Of a DNA stretch of 64,000 bases, positions 17,152-25,634 are shown piece by piece. Source of the DNA: Paraburkholderia translucens. GTDB lineage: Bacteria; Pseudomonadota; Gammaproteobacteria; Burkholderiales; Burkholderiaceae. Position 1 is the first letter of the stretch, and every line of letters begins with the position of its first letter. Location of the stretch: the NCBI RefSeq assembly GCF_020881035.1, contig NZ_JAJITC010000020.1:27041-91040 (forward strand). Direction: 5' to 3'. Both the position numbers and the translations under genes were made by a program. The notes below the pieces were generated by a model. It was not told the DNA's origin. It worked only from the letters and a program-made list of their open reading frames with translations, and searched no databases.

Positions 17152-18489
17152 TTAGCGCAGCACGTCGAAGCGCGTCCACGGCCACGACGGGCGGTCGCGC
17201 ATATAGCCGTTCAGCCAGTTCCACTGCGGATGCCGCTTCATGAACGCCTGGGCGTCGAACGGGCGGCCGCATGGATGACCCCAGCGCGCGGTGAACGCCA
17301 TCTCGCGCGCCATTTCGCTATCGGCCACTTTGCCGTCGTTCGCGCCCCACGGATTGAACGGTCCATGATCGGTACCGCCGAAGCGCGCGTCGTCGAGCTC
17401 CAGATGCCCGCAGATCGTGCGCGAACACGGGTTGTCGTTGCGATCGAGATAGACGTCATGATGATCGGCGATCATCCGCTTCGCGAGCTCAACGTCGATC
17501 CTGCCGCGATGCATTTCCTCGAGTTGCATGAAGCGCAGACGCCGCGCACCGTTCTTGCGCACGTCGGTATAGTCCTCGCCTTCGCCGATGCATTCCTGGT
17601 TGCGGATCTTCAGATCCGTCGCGGTGTTGTAGCCGCTATAGAAACCGTCCCTGGTGGTCTCGAAGCCCGAGTAGTGCAGCCCGAGTTCGTAACGCGCGAT
17701 CTCGCCGGTCTTCGTGTCGCCGAGCAGCCAGCTGTTCGCGTAGCCGCCGTTGTTCGCGAGCGAGAACATATCGCACCATTCCTTGATGCTGTTCGCGTAT
17801 TGCGACGCGCGCCGCGAACGATAGAACTCGGGCGCGCCGGCCGCGTTGTAGCCCGCGAAGCTCGAGATCGTCGTTTCGGTGATCATCAGGCCGGCCGCCG
17901 TGACCCAGAAATCGGTCAGGCTCGAGATGCAGCCCGGCAAGCCCTGCATCAGGATACGGTTGCCACGATCCGGCACGATGTCGAACACGACGTTGAAGGC
18001 GTCGCCCGCGGCGTAGCGGTCCCACGAGTTGTGCGCCATCACGATGCGGCCGTCGCGCGTTGCGTTGCCGGTCGCGATGAATGCGCTGCAATGATGGCCG
18101 CGCCGGCCGCGCCACAGTTTTGCGCCCAACTGCGGCTGCTGCTGCGCCGCGTGCGTCGGCCACCAGCTTTGCAGCAGATCCATGTAGCCGTTCCACGCCA
18201 GCACTTCGGCGAACGGCAGCTTCGCGCCGTCGGCGATGCCCTGGATTTCGTCGGCGAATTCGGTATCGAGCTTGCTCGCGAACTGGCTCGTCGCCGCGTT
18301 GACGAAGACGTCGAACTCCTCGCCGGTGTCCCACTTCGCGAGATAGCGCGCGGTGCGGATCGCGTTCCTGATTTCGTCGGCGAGCAATTGGCCGTGCTGC
18401 TCGCCGCGATCGTACGGCTCGCCCTCGATATGCACGAAAATCCAGCCGGCCTGATCGCGGCGTACGGCCTCGGGGTCCGGTTCGCTCAT
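17152..18489 (-). CDS. C45-like (acyltransferase / phospholipase B-like) Ntn hydrolase
   Basis: This 445-residue protein resembles the Ntn-hydrolase group that contains C45 acyl-transferases and phospholipase-B-like amidases. The N-terminal part contains GEPYDRGEQHGQLLADEI, a family signature. The probable nucleophile is Cys134 in GHHCSAFIATGNATRDG, which would become the new N-terminus if the protein cuts itself. The conserved AHNSW and the LPGCISS segment follow. No signal peptide is visible, so it is probably cytoplasmic. The start at 18489 has GGAG 5 bases upstream. The substrate is unknown; an amide or N-acyl compound is expected from the family. Confidence 0.78.
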   Translation of the reverse strand: MSEPDPEAVRRDQAGWIFVHIEGEPYDRGEQHGQLLADEIRNAIRTARYLAKWDTGEEFDVFVNAATSQFASKLDTEFADEIQGIADGAKLPFAEVLAWNGYMDLLQSWWPTHAAQQQPQLGAKLWRGRRGHHCSAFIATGNATRDGRIVMAHNSWDRYAAGDAFNVVFDIVPDRGNRILMQGLPGCISSLTDFWVTAAGLMITETTISSFAGYNAAGAPEFYRSRRASQYANSIKEWCDMFSLANNGGYANSWLLGDTKTGEIARYELGLHYSGFETTRDGFYSGYNTATDLKIRNQECIGEGEDYTDVRKNGARRLRFMQLEEMHRGRIDVELAKRMIADHHDVYLDRNDNPCSRTICGHLELDDARFGGTDHGPFNPWGANDGKVADSEMAREMAFTARWGHPCGRPFDAQAFMKRHPQWNWLNGYMRDRPSWPWTRFDVLR

Positions 18490-18646
18490 CTTCGCTCCGA
18501 CGATACGGTGCTCGCTGTTGCTGCGCCCATGCTGGCTTCACGCATGACGGCTGCACGAGGGGCGGGCGCTCTGTCCATTGTAGAGAATCCGCGCGGCTTT
18601 GCATTGCGGCCGCGAAGCGCTTGTGTGCGGACGTCGGGCGACTGTT

Positions 18647-20380
18647 TTAGCGCGACGGATTCATGCGGAAGTACGCATCGAGCAGCGACGTCTTGTAGAC
18701 GACGCCGGTGAGCTTCGGATGCGCGGCGCTTTCGATCACGGGCAAGCGCTCGCCCTGAAACGCCAGGAAGTGCTGCAACGCGACGCCGAGCGACATGTCC
18801 GGCGTCAGCACGTCGAAATGCGGCTGCAAATAATCGGCGGCGGTCTTCGTCGCGGTGTCGCGCGCTTCGAGCAGATCGGACGTGATGTCCTTCAGCGCGA
18901 CCACGCCGAGAAACGCGCCCGAGTCGTTCGCGACGTACAGATACTTGACCGGATATTCGAGGAACACGCGCGTCATGTCGTGCACGGTCGCGTTCGGCGG
19001 CACGACCGTCTGCGCGGGACGGATCAGCTCGCGCATCTGCGTCGCTCGCAGACGTGCGCGCTCCTGCTCCTCGCGATTGCGGCGCAGCGTGATCTCATAC
19101 ATCGAGGTCTTGCCGATCGCACGCGCGATGAAGTACGCGACCACGCTCGAGAGCATCAGCGGCAGCACGACCTGGTAGCTCAGGGTCATCTCGAAGATCA
19201 TCAGGATCGCCATCAGCGGCGCCTGAGTCGCGCCCGCGAGGAATGCGCCCATGCCGACCATCGCATACGCGTAGGCGGCCGACGTCGCCTCCGGCCACAA
19301 CGCGTGCATGCCCTGGCCGAACAGCGAGCCGACCGCCGCGCCGACGAACAGCGTCGGCGTGAATACCCCGCCGACCGCGCCGGAGCCGGCCGTCGCCGCG
19401 GTCGCCGCGAGCTTGCAGACGAGCACCACCACGAGCGCGGACCATGTCCACGGCGAATGCAGGATCGAGTTCACGACGCTATAGCCGTTGCCCCATACCT
19501 CGGGCTCCGCGACCGAAATGATGCCGACCACGAGACCGCCGAGCGCGAGCCGCATCGGCAGCGGCACGGGCAGTTTGCGAAAGGCCGCCTTCGACGCGTC
19601 GAGCAGCCGCAGAAACTGCGGCGCGGCCGCGCCGCACAGCCCGCCGAGCGCGACGAACAACAGCACCTCGAGACCGGTCACCGCCGGGAACTCCGGCATC
19701 TCGTAGGGCGGCTTGTAGCCGGCGAACTCGCGCATCGTGATGTTCGCGACGACGGCGGCGACCAGCACCGGCCCGAAGCTTTCCATCGCAATCGAGCCGA
19801 GCACGATTTCGGTGACGAAAAACGCGCCTGCGATCGGCGCGCTGTAGGCGGAGGTGATGCCGGCCGCCGCGCCGCATGCGACGAGCAGGCGCAGCCGCGG
19901 CGGATCGAAGTGGACCCAGCGGCCGATCAGCGACGAGGCGAGCGCCGCCAGCTGCACCATCGGACCTTCGCGGCCGATCGAGCCGCCGCTCGCGATCGTG
20001 AACAGCGACGACACGCTGCGCCACAGGCTCAGGCGCACCGGCACGACGCCGTCGCCGATCGCGACCGCTTCCATGTAGTCGGTGTGCCTGTTGTCGTCGG
20101 CGTGGCGCTGCGCGATCAGCAGAAACACGCCGGCGACGAGACCACCGGCGGCCGGCAACCAGATGCGCATGGTCCACGGCAGGCTGCGCGCCAGTTCGAC
20201 GAAGCTGCCGGAGTGGCCGGTCATCGTCAGTTGGAGCTGTTCGATGCACCTGCGAAACACGACGGTCGCAAACGCGCCGACGATGCCGACCACGACCGAC
20301 CAGACCAGCATCGTGTGGGCTTCGGAGAGCCGGAAAAGGCGTTGGGCGCGGGTGCGCAGCTTCAGCAGGAATGAAAGCAC
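18647..20380 (-). CDS. ClC-family chloride/proton antiporter with CBS domains
   Basis: This membrane protein of about 577 residues exchanges chloride for protons. It has ten or more hydrophobic segments and the motif GSIGREGPMVQ, whose Glu (about residue 138) is the gating glutamate. The GAVGGVFTPTLFVGAA segment matches the GxFxP motif. The C-terminal 130 residues carry a pair of CBS domains (TVHDMTRVFLEYPVKYLYVA and, later, GERLPVIESAAHPKLTGVVY) that usually sense adenine nucleotides. The frame is open further upstream but runs into the neighbouring transferase gene, so I chose the GTG at 20380 (VLSFLLKLRTRAQRLF). No clear ribosome site supports it, and the exact start is uncertain. Confidence 0.9.
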   Translation of the reverse strand: MLSFLLKLRTRAQRLFRLSEAHTMLVWSVVVGIVGAFATVVFRRCIEQLQLTMTGHSGSFVELARSLPWTMRIWLPAAGGLVAGVFLLIAQRHADDNRHTDYMEAVAIGDGVVPVRLSLWRSVSSLFTIASGGSIGREGPMVQLAALASSLIGRWVHFDPPRLRLLVACGAAAGITSAYSAPIAGAFFVTEIVLGSIAMESFGPVLVAAVVANITMREFAGYKPPYEMPEFPAVTGLEVLLFVALGGLCGAAAPQFLRLLDASKAAFRKLPVPLPMRLALGGLVVGIISVAEPEVWGNGYSVVNSILHSPWTWSALVVVLVCKLAATAATAGSGAVGGVFTPTLFVGAAVGSLFGQGMHALWPEATSAAYAYAMVGMGAFLAGATQAPLMAILMIFEMTLSYQVVLPLMLSSVVAYFIARAIGKTSMYEITLRRNREEQERARLRATQMRELIRPAQTVVPPNATVHDMTRVFLEYPVKYLYVANDSGAFLGVVALKDITSDLLEARDTATKTAADYLQPHFDVLTPDMSLGVALQHFLAFQGERLPVIESAAHPKLTGVVYKTSLLDAYFRMNPSR

Positions 20381-20410
20381 GTCGATGGTACGAGGCGTGA
20401 AGGCGGGTTG

Positions 20411-20461
20411 AAAAAGACGCGGCACAACAGCCGCGCGCCCGCCTCGAATGGCGGGCGCGCT
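20411..20461 (-). terminator. Terminator of the glutathione transferase gene with an overlapping second hairpin
   Basis: On the minus strand CGCGGC, a six-base loop and GCCGCG are followed by TCTTTTTC (20411-20436), a standard rho-independent terminator. Three of its bases (20434-20436) overlap a perfect 11-bp stem, GCGCGCCCGCC (20434-20444) and GGCGGGCGCGC (20451-20461). The two hairpins cannot form completely at the same time. Confidence 0.75.
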
Positions 20462-20492
20462 ATGGCGGGCGGGCGGGTGCGGGCCGCGCGGA

Positions 20493-21230
20493 TCAAGCTG
20501 CCGCCTTGTCGAGTTCGGGGTAGTGGCGGAAGACACAACTTTCGTTATGGCCGATGCGCCGGTCCGAGTCCAGATATGCGGCGATCTTCGGTCTGGCGAT
20601 CACGCTGTCGTGCAGCGCGGCGAGCCGCGGATAGTGTTCGCCAAAGCGCTTCAGCGCGCGCGGAAACGCGTACAGCAGACCGTCGATCAACTGAAACATC
20701 GACAGGTCGACGTAGGTCAGCGTGTCGCCGACCATGAAGCGGTCGCCGGCCGGATTCTGCGCGAGCACGCGCTCGAAGTACGACATGAACTTCGGAATCC
20801 GGTGGTCGATGAAATCGTGCGCGCGCACCTTCGCCGCGTCTTTCTGATCCTCGTAGTAGAGGCCGCTCGCGAGCGGATGGTGGGTGTCGTGCGCTTCGGT
20901 GACGACGTCGGCGATCGTCAGCTGCAGACCGTTTGCGACGTAACGCAGGCTGTCGACCGCGGGCGCGAGATTCAGCCGCGGGCCGAGATAGAACAGGATG
21001 TTGGCGGTCTGTGAGATCACCAGATCGCCGTCTTTCAGGAACGGTGGCGCGAACGGCGGATACGGCTCGTCGGGGCTTTGCATCACCGTCATCATCGCCT
21101 GGGTGCCGAGGCCCTTCGAAGGCTTGCCGCGCGCGACTTCGACATAGTCGACGCCGGCTTCCTCCAGCGCGAGCCGCACGAATTCACCGCGCCCTTGCAG
21201 GCCGTCCCAGTAATACAGTTCCAGGCTCAT
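20493..21230 (-). CDS. Glutathione S-transferase family protein
   Basis: This 245-residue protein has the thioredoxin-like N-terminal domain (MSLELYYWDGLQGRGEFVRL, then VISQTANILFYLG with the glutathione gamma-glutamyl contact QT). The C-terminal part is all-helical (GDTLTYVDLSMFQLIDGLLY is the conserved N-capping region). The N-terminal Tyr in ELYYWDG could be the activating residue. The substrate is unknown. GAGG lies 8 bases before the ATG. A terminator follows, so it is not co-transcribed with the ClC gene. Confidence 0.9.
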   Translation of the reverse strand: MSLELYYWDGLQGRGEFVRLALEEAGVDYVEVARGKPSKGLGTQAMMTVMQSPDEPYPPFAPPFLKDGDLVISQTANILFYLGPRLNLAPAVDSLRYVANGLQLTIADVVTEAHDTHHPLASGLYYEDQKDAAKVRAHDFIDHRIPKFMSYFERVLAQNPAGDRFMVGDTLTYVDLSMFQLIDGLLYAFPRALKRFGEHYPRLAALHDSVIARPKIAAYLDSDRRIGHNESCVFRHYPELDKAAA

Positions 21231-21379
21231 CGATCGATCCTCATGGCGGTCGCCCGGACGCGTCGCGGCAACGCGGTTTTATCGTTGCCGGCCGATGTCG
21301 CGCGCGGGCGGGTTGCGGGAGCAAAATTCGCAGCAACGAGTATGCCGTGTGATCGGCCGGGATGGGGCGCGAGAAAGCG

Positions 21380-21402
21380 CAAAACCCCGCGCGCGGCGGG
21401 GT
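21380..21402 (-). terminator. Terminator after yeiH
   Basis: ACCCCGC (21384-21390) and GCGGGGT (21396-21402) form a 7-bp stem with a GC-rich 5-base loop. The minus-strand tail is TTTTGCG. It sits just after the yeiH stop codon. Confidence 0.65.
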
Positions 21403-21432
21403 GTCGGGGAAGGCGGGCAAGTTTGCGCCGGC

Positions 21433-22509
21433 TTACCGGAGCAGGTGCTGGACGGCCCATGTGATGCCCAGACCGCCGGCGATCAGCCATACGTACAGAA
21501 TCAGGCCGGTGGTGAGCGCGCGCGGACCCGCTTCGCGAATCTGCGAGATGCGCGTTTCGATGCCGAGTGCGGTCATTGCCATCGTCAGCACGAAGGTGTC
21601 GAGCAGGTTCAGCGTCGAGGTGGCGCTTTCCGGCAGCACATGCAGCGAATTGACGACGACGCAGGCGAGGAAGCCGAGCGCGAACCAGGGGATCGCGAGC
21701 TTGCGCGGGGCCGCGCCCTCGGCGCTGCCGTGCTGGGTACCGCGCGCCGCACGGTTCACCCAGAGGCCGACCACCAGCAGCACCGGCACGAGCAGCATCA
21801 CGCGCGTCATCTTGACGATCGTCGCGATGTGCGCCGCTTCCGGGCTCACGTTGCTCGCCGCGCCGACCACCTGTGCGACCTCGTGGATCGTGCCGCCGAA
21901 GAAGAGGCCCGCGCCGACCGTATCGAGATGCAGCCAGCCCGCCTTGAACAGCAACGGGTACAGGAACATCGACAACGTGCCGAACAGCACGACGCTGCCG
22001 ACGGCCATCGCACTCTTGTGCGGCTTCGATTGCAGCGTCGATTCGAACGCGAGCACCGCGGCCGCGCCGCAGATCGCGCTGCCGGCCGCTGTCAGCAGCG
22101 CGGTGTCGCGATCGAGCTTCATGATTTTCATGCCGGCCCACGTGCCGAGCGCGAGCGTGCTGACGACGATCAGCACCGACACCGCGAGACCGGGCAGACC
22201 GACGTGCGCGATTTCCTGCAGGCTCACGCGCAGACCGAAGAACGCGACCGCGATGCGCAGCAGCTTGCGCGCGGAGAAATTGACGCCGGCCGCCCAGCTG
22301 GCCGGCATGCCGTCGCGCAGCGCGTTGCCGTAGATCGCGCCCGCGACGATGCCGACGATCAGCGGACTGAGGCCGAGGCCGGCAATCGCCGGAATCTGCG
22401 CGATGCGCGTGACGGCGGCGGCGAACAGCGCGACGAACAGCACGCCGTTGAGCTGGCCGCGCGTGGACAGCGCGGGGGATGCGGTGAGCGGGGCGGTGGG
22501 GGTGGACAT
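21433..22509 (-). CDS. yeiH: YeiH family putative sulfate exporter (UPF0324)
   Basis: This 358-residue integral membrane protein has about ten hydrophobic helices. Signature stretches include SPLIVGIVAGAIYGNALR, ARKLLRIAVAFFGLRVS, AAGSAICGAAAVLAFES and FFGGTIHEVAQVVGAAS, all typical of the YeiH/UPF0324 family. The enterobacterial YeiH has been linked to sulfite or sulfate handling, but its cargo is not firmly established. A LysR gene of the YeiE type is divergently transcribed, the same arrangement as in enterobacteria, which supports the assignment and suggests control by that regulator. Confidence 0.93.
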   Translation of the reverse strand: MSTPTAPLTASPALSTRGQLNGVLFVALFAAAVTRIAQIPAIAGLGLSPLIVGIVAGAIYGNALRDGMPASWAAGVNFSARKLLRIAVAFFGLRVSLQEIAHVGLPGLAVSVLIVVSTLALGTWAGMKIMKLDRDTALLTAAGSAICGAAAVLAFESTLQSKPHKSAMAVGSVVLFGTLSMFLYPLLFKAGWLHLDTVGAGLFFGGTIHEVAQVVGAASNVSPEAAHIATIVKMTRVMLLVPVLLVVGLWVNRAARGTQHGSAEGAAPRKLAIPWFALGFLACVVVNSLHVLPESATSTLNLLDTFVLTMAMTALGIETRISQIREAGPRALTTGLILYVWLIAGGLGITWAVQHLLR

Positions 22510-22571
22510 ATCGGATGCCTGTCTTCCTGGCGGACTGCGTGGGCAGCAATGGGGCTAATCCTAAATTAGAT

Positions 22572-22628
22572 ATATCGATATGAAAAATCATGATTTAGAA
22601 TGTAAAGTATCGGCCAGTCGGATACTTT
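22572..22628. promoter_or_regulatory. Palindrome cluster between yeiH and the yeiE-like regulator gene
   Basis: Three inverted repeats lie within 57 bases of an AT-rich gap: ATATCGATAT (22572-22581), AAATCATGATTT (22585-22596) and AAAGTATC/GATACTTT with a 9-base gap (22604-22628). The last ends 6 bases before the regulator start codon, a good place for autoregulation. LysR proteins usually bind such interrupted dyads. Confidence 0.6.
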
Positions 22629-22634
22629 ATCGAC

Positions 22635-23528
22635 ATGACCCCGGATCAGCTTATAACGTTCGCGGCGGTCGCCGAACATCGCAACATCAGCCGGGCCGCG
22701 GTGGCGCTGCATCTGTCGCAGCCGGCGGTGTCGGGCCAACTGAGACAGTTGCAGGACGAGTTTGGCGAGCCGCTGTATCAGCGTGATGGCCGCGGCGTGC
22801 GGCTGACGCCCGCGGGCGAGCAGCTCGCCATCTACGCGGCGAGGTTGCGCGATACGTGGCGGCAGGCGCACGCCTATCGCGACGCGCTGCGCGGTCTGGA
22901 GCGGGGCACCTTGCGGATCGGCGCGAGCACGACGCCGGCGAGCTACCTGCTGCCGTACCTGATCGCCGAATTCCATCGCCGTTTTCCGCACGTGAGCGTC
23001 CATACCGCCCACGGCAACACGGCGGAGATCGTCGGTGCGCTGGGCTCGGTCGATATCGCGATGATCGAGGGCCCGGCCGGCGCCGATCTGCCGCCGGACA
23101 CGCTCGTCCACGCGTGGCGCGAGGACGAAATCGTCGCGATCATGCCGCGCTCGCATCCTCTTGCGCAGGCGGACAACGGCGGGCGCATCGAACTGGCCGC
23201 GTTCGGCGCTTATCCGCTGGTGCTGCGCGAGGAGGGCTCCGGCGTGCGGCAGACGGTCGAGCGCGAATTCGCGCGCGCGGGCGTGCCGATGCGCGTCGCG
23301 CTCGAAATCGCGGGCGTCGAAGGGGTGAAGGAGGCGGTGCGGGCCGGCATGGGCGTCGGCTTCGTATCGGCGATGTCGATGCGGCACGAGGACGGCGCGC
23401 TTTGCCTGCTGTCGCTGAGCCCGCAGCCGCTGACGCGGCGATTCTCGATTCTGGTGCGGCACGCGAGTGCGCAGTCGCGCGTTGTGGAGCAGTTTCTGGC
23501 GATGTGTGTCGCTGACGAAGCGGGTTGA
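22635..23528 (+). CDS. LysR-family regulator, YeiE-like
   Basis: This 297-residue protein has the LysR helix-turn-helix at residues 1-60 (LITFAAVAEHRNISRAAVAL, then LSQPAVSGQLRQLQDEFGEP) and a type-2 periplasmic binding effector domain. The second half includes the ligand-loop region REEGSGVRQTVEREFARAG found in CysB/CbbR-like regulators such as YeiE. It is divergent from yeiH, and the gap between them holds several palindromes. I infer that it controls yeiH in response to sulfite or a related anion. Confidence 0.9.
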   Translation: MTPDQLITFAAVAEHRNISRAAVALHLSQPAVSGQLRQLQDEFGEPLYQRDGRGVRLTPAGEQLAIYAARLRDTWRQAHAYRDALRGLERGTLRIGASTTPASYLLPYLIAEFHRRFPHVSVHTAHGNTAEIVGALGSVDIAMIEGPAGADLPPDTLVHAWREDEIVAIMPRSHPLAQADNGGRIELAAFGAYPLVLREEGSGVRQTVEREFARAGVPMRVALEIAGVEGVKEAVRAGMGVGFVSAMSMRHEDGALCLLSLSPQPLTRRFSILVRHASAQSRVVEQFLAMCVADEAG

Positions 23529-23608
23529 CCCGCCCGCCGCACGCCGCCGCGCCTGGGGATTTTCTCTATGGTGCGTGATGGCTGGCCCGCGCACTATTCG
23601 CACATCGG

Positions 23609-23627
23609 AGCGCCTCGGCGCTTTTTT
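23609..23627 (+). terminator. Terminator after the yeiE-like gene
   Basis: AGCGC-CTCG-GCGCT forms a compact hairpin with a tetraloop (23609-23622) and is followed directly by six T. It separates the LysR gene from the kgu operon. Confidence 0.75.
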
Positions 23628-23639
23628 AAGAAGCGCGTC

Positions 23640-23653
23640 TGGAACCGGTTCCA
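23640..23653. promoter_or_regulatory. PtxS-like operator of the kgu operon
   Basis: TGGAACCGGTTCCA is a perfect 14-bp palindrome 37 bases before the kguE start. It differs by one base per half from the published Pseudomonas PtxS site TGAAACCGGTTTCA, and a PtxS-type gene closes this operon. The match of site, regulator and substrate genes makes a repressor operator the natural reading. Confidence 0.75.
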
Positions 23654-23689
23654 ATTTCCATTCTTCGAACGAAATCGAGCGAATTCAAC

Positions 23690-24484
23690 ATGGCTGATGC
23701 AGTGGAGATCGTGATCGTCGCCAGCGCGTTCGGTGTGAATGCGGTGCGCGCCGACGGCCATCTGAAATGGGCCCGGGCGGCAAGGCGTGCCGGCGCGGCG
23801 GGTTTCGAGGTGCGCCGCGAGCTGTTCGCGAGCCACGCGGAGGCGGAGCGGCAGCGGCTGCGCGCGCTCGGCGGGGCGCTGGCCGATCTCGGGCTGTGGT
23901 CGGTGTTTTCGACGCCAGCATCGCTGTACGAGACGCACGGCCAGCTCGATACCGGCGCACTGCGTCTCGCGCTCGACGAAGCAGCCGCGCTCGGCGCGCG
24001 CTTCGTCAAGCTGCAGCTCGGCGGCTTCGCTGGCGAGGCGCACGGCGCGGCGATTGCTGCGCACCTCGCGAGCGGGAAAGGCAGCGCGGGCGACGCGCAG
24101 CCGCGGCTCGTCGTCGAAAACGGGCAACTGGCGCAGGGCGGCTCGCCCGCGCAGTTCGCCAGGCTGTTCGACGCGCTCGTACGCGAAGGCCACGCGGGCG
24201 TGCTCGGCATGACCTTCGATATCGGCAACTGGGCGTGGCTCGGCGTCGCGCCGCTGCAGATCGCCCCACTGCTCGCGCCATACGTGGAGTACATCCACTG
24301 CAAGACCACGGCGGGCGAGGGCGCGCGGCGCTTCGCGCTCGCGCCGGCCGAGGACGACGCGCAATTCCGCGCGGTCCTCGAGCGCCTGCCGCGCGACGTG
24401 CCGCGTGGCATCGAGTTTCCGTTCGACACGAGCCGGATCGACGCGCACGCCGCGCGCTGCGTGAGCTGGCTCGCGCGCGTGTAG
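23690..24484 (+). CDS. kguE: KguE-like sugar phosphate isomerase/epimerase
   Basis: This 264-residue protein is of the xylose-isomerase-like TIM barrel family, first in the 2-ketogluconate cluster. It has the barrel motifs LALDEAAALGARFVKLQLGG and VLGMTFDIGNWAWLGV, where Asp and His/Glu residues normally bind a metal. Its role in the pathway is not well defined in relatives; an epimerase or lactonase-like function is suspected. It is followed by kguK after 58 bases on the same strand, and a palindrome of PtxS type lies upstream. Confidence 0.8.
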   Translation: MADAVEIVIVASAFGVNAVRADGHLKWARAARRAGAAGFEVRRELFASHAEAERQRLRALGGALADLGLWSVFSTPASLYETHGQLDTGALRLALDEAAALGARFVKLQLGGFAGEAHGAAIAAHLASGKGSAGDAQPRLVVENGQLAQGGSPAQFARLFDALVREGHAGVLGMTFDIGNWAWLGVAPLQIAPLLAPYVEYIHCKTTAGEGARRFALAPAEDDAQFRAVLERLPRDVPRGIEFPFDTSRIDAHAARCVSWLARV

Positions 24485-24542
24485 AGGCGCGACACGACAC
24501 ATCACGAATCGATACACCCGATTGCACCTCCCGGAGCCCAGC

Positions 24543-25526
24543 ATGACCCACCCGCACCCCGCCCTCGACGTGATCACCTACGGCGAGGCCATGGCGATGT
24601 TCGTCGCCGCCGAAACCGGCCCGCTTGCGGGCGTCGGGCACTTCACGAAGCGCATCGCCGGCGCGGACCTGAACGTCGCCATCGGCCTCTCGCGGCTTGG
24701 CTTCAAAGTGGGCTGGATGAGCCGCGTCGGCGACGATTCGTTCGGCCAGTACGTGCGCGACACGCTGACGAAAGAGGGCATCGACCAGCGCTGCGTCAGC
24801 ACCGATGCGCGCTATCCGACCGGCTTCCAGCTCAAGTCGAGGAACGACGACGGCAGCGATCCGGCGGTCGAGTACTTCCGCAAGGGCTCGGCGGCGAGCC
24901 ATCTGTCGCTCGACGACTACGTCGCCGATTACGTGCTGCCCGCGCGTCACCTGCATCTGACCGGCGTCGCGCCGGCGATCTCGGCCAGCTCGCGCGAGCT
25001 GGCGTTCCACCTGGCCCGCGAAATGCGTGCGGCTGGCAGGACGATCTCGTTCGACCCGAATCTGCGCCCGACGCTGTGGCCGTCGCGTGTGGCGATGGTC
25101 GAAGGCTTGAATGCGCTCGCCGCGCTGGCCGATTGGGTGCTGCCCGGCATCGGCGAGGGCAAGATTCTGACCGGCTACACGCAGCCGGAGGACATCGCGA
25201 AGTTCTATCTGGAGCGCGGCGCGCGTGGCGTGATCGTCAAGCTCGGCGCGCAGGGCGCGTATTACCGTACCGCGACCGAGGCCGCCACGATCGCGGGGCA
25301 GCCGGTCGCGAACGTCGTCGATACGGTCGGCGCGGGCGATGGCTTCGCGGTCGGCGTGATTAGCGCGCTGCTCGAAGGGCGCACGCTCGCGCAGGCGGTC
25401 GCGCGCGGCAACCGGATCGGCGCGCTCGCGATTCAGGTGATCGGCGATTCGGAAGGTTTGCCGGGCCGCGCCGAACTCGACGCGCTCGAGCTGGCCGAGG
25501 GGCCGGGCGTCGCGAGCGCGGCCTGA
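24543..25526 (+). CDS. kguK: 2-Ketogluconate kinase (PfkB family)
   Basis: This 327-residue ribokinase-family sugar kinase phosphorylates 2-keto-D-gluconate to 2-keto-6-phosphogluconate. The N-terminus has the family Gly motif region (VGHFTKRIAGADLNVAIGLS). The C-terminus has DTVGAGDGFAVGV, with the catalytic Asp in GAGD and the anion hole. The start ATG follows GGAG by 7 bases. The PfkB family also includes KDG kinase, which fits the motifs equally; its position between kguE and kguT/kguD decides for kguK. Confidence 0.87.
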   Translation: MTHPHPALDVITYGEAMAMFVAAETGPLAGVGHFTKRIAGADLNVAIGLSRLGFKVGWMSRVGDDSFGQYVRDTLTKEGIDQRCVSTDARYPTGFQLKSRNDDGSDPAVEYFRKGSAASHLSLDDYVADYVLPARHLHLTGVAPAISASSRELAFHLAREMRAAGRTISFDPNLRPTLWPSRVAMVEGLNALAALADWVLPGIGEGKILTGYTQPEDIAKFYLERGARGVIVKLGAQGAYYRTATEAATIAGQPVANVVDTVGAGDGFAVGVISALLEGRTLAQAVARGNRIGALAIQVIGDSEGLPGRAELDALELAEGPGVASAA

Positions 25527-25634
25527 CGCAGATCGAGCCGCATCGAGAACGACCTTCACGACAACAAGAGCGCCGGCAGCGCGCCCAGATTTTTTCATCA
25601 TTGATTCGGGACGACGCCGTCCAGGGAGACTTCC

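Noticed and set aside
18599..20374. 591-codon plus-strand frame opposite the ClC gene
   Set aside because: It is rich in Arg, His, Asp and Gln and lacks any fold signature. The minus strand encodes a clear ClC protein.
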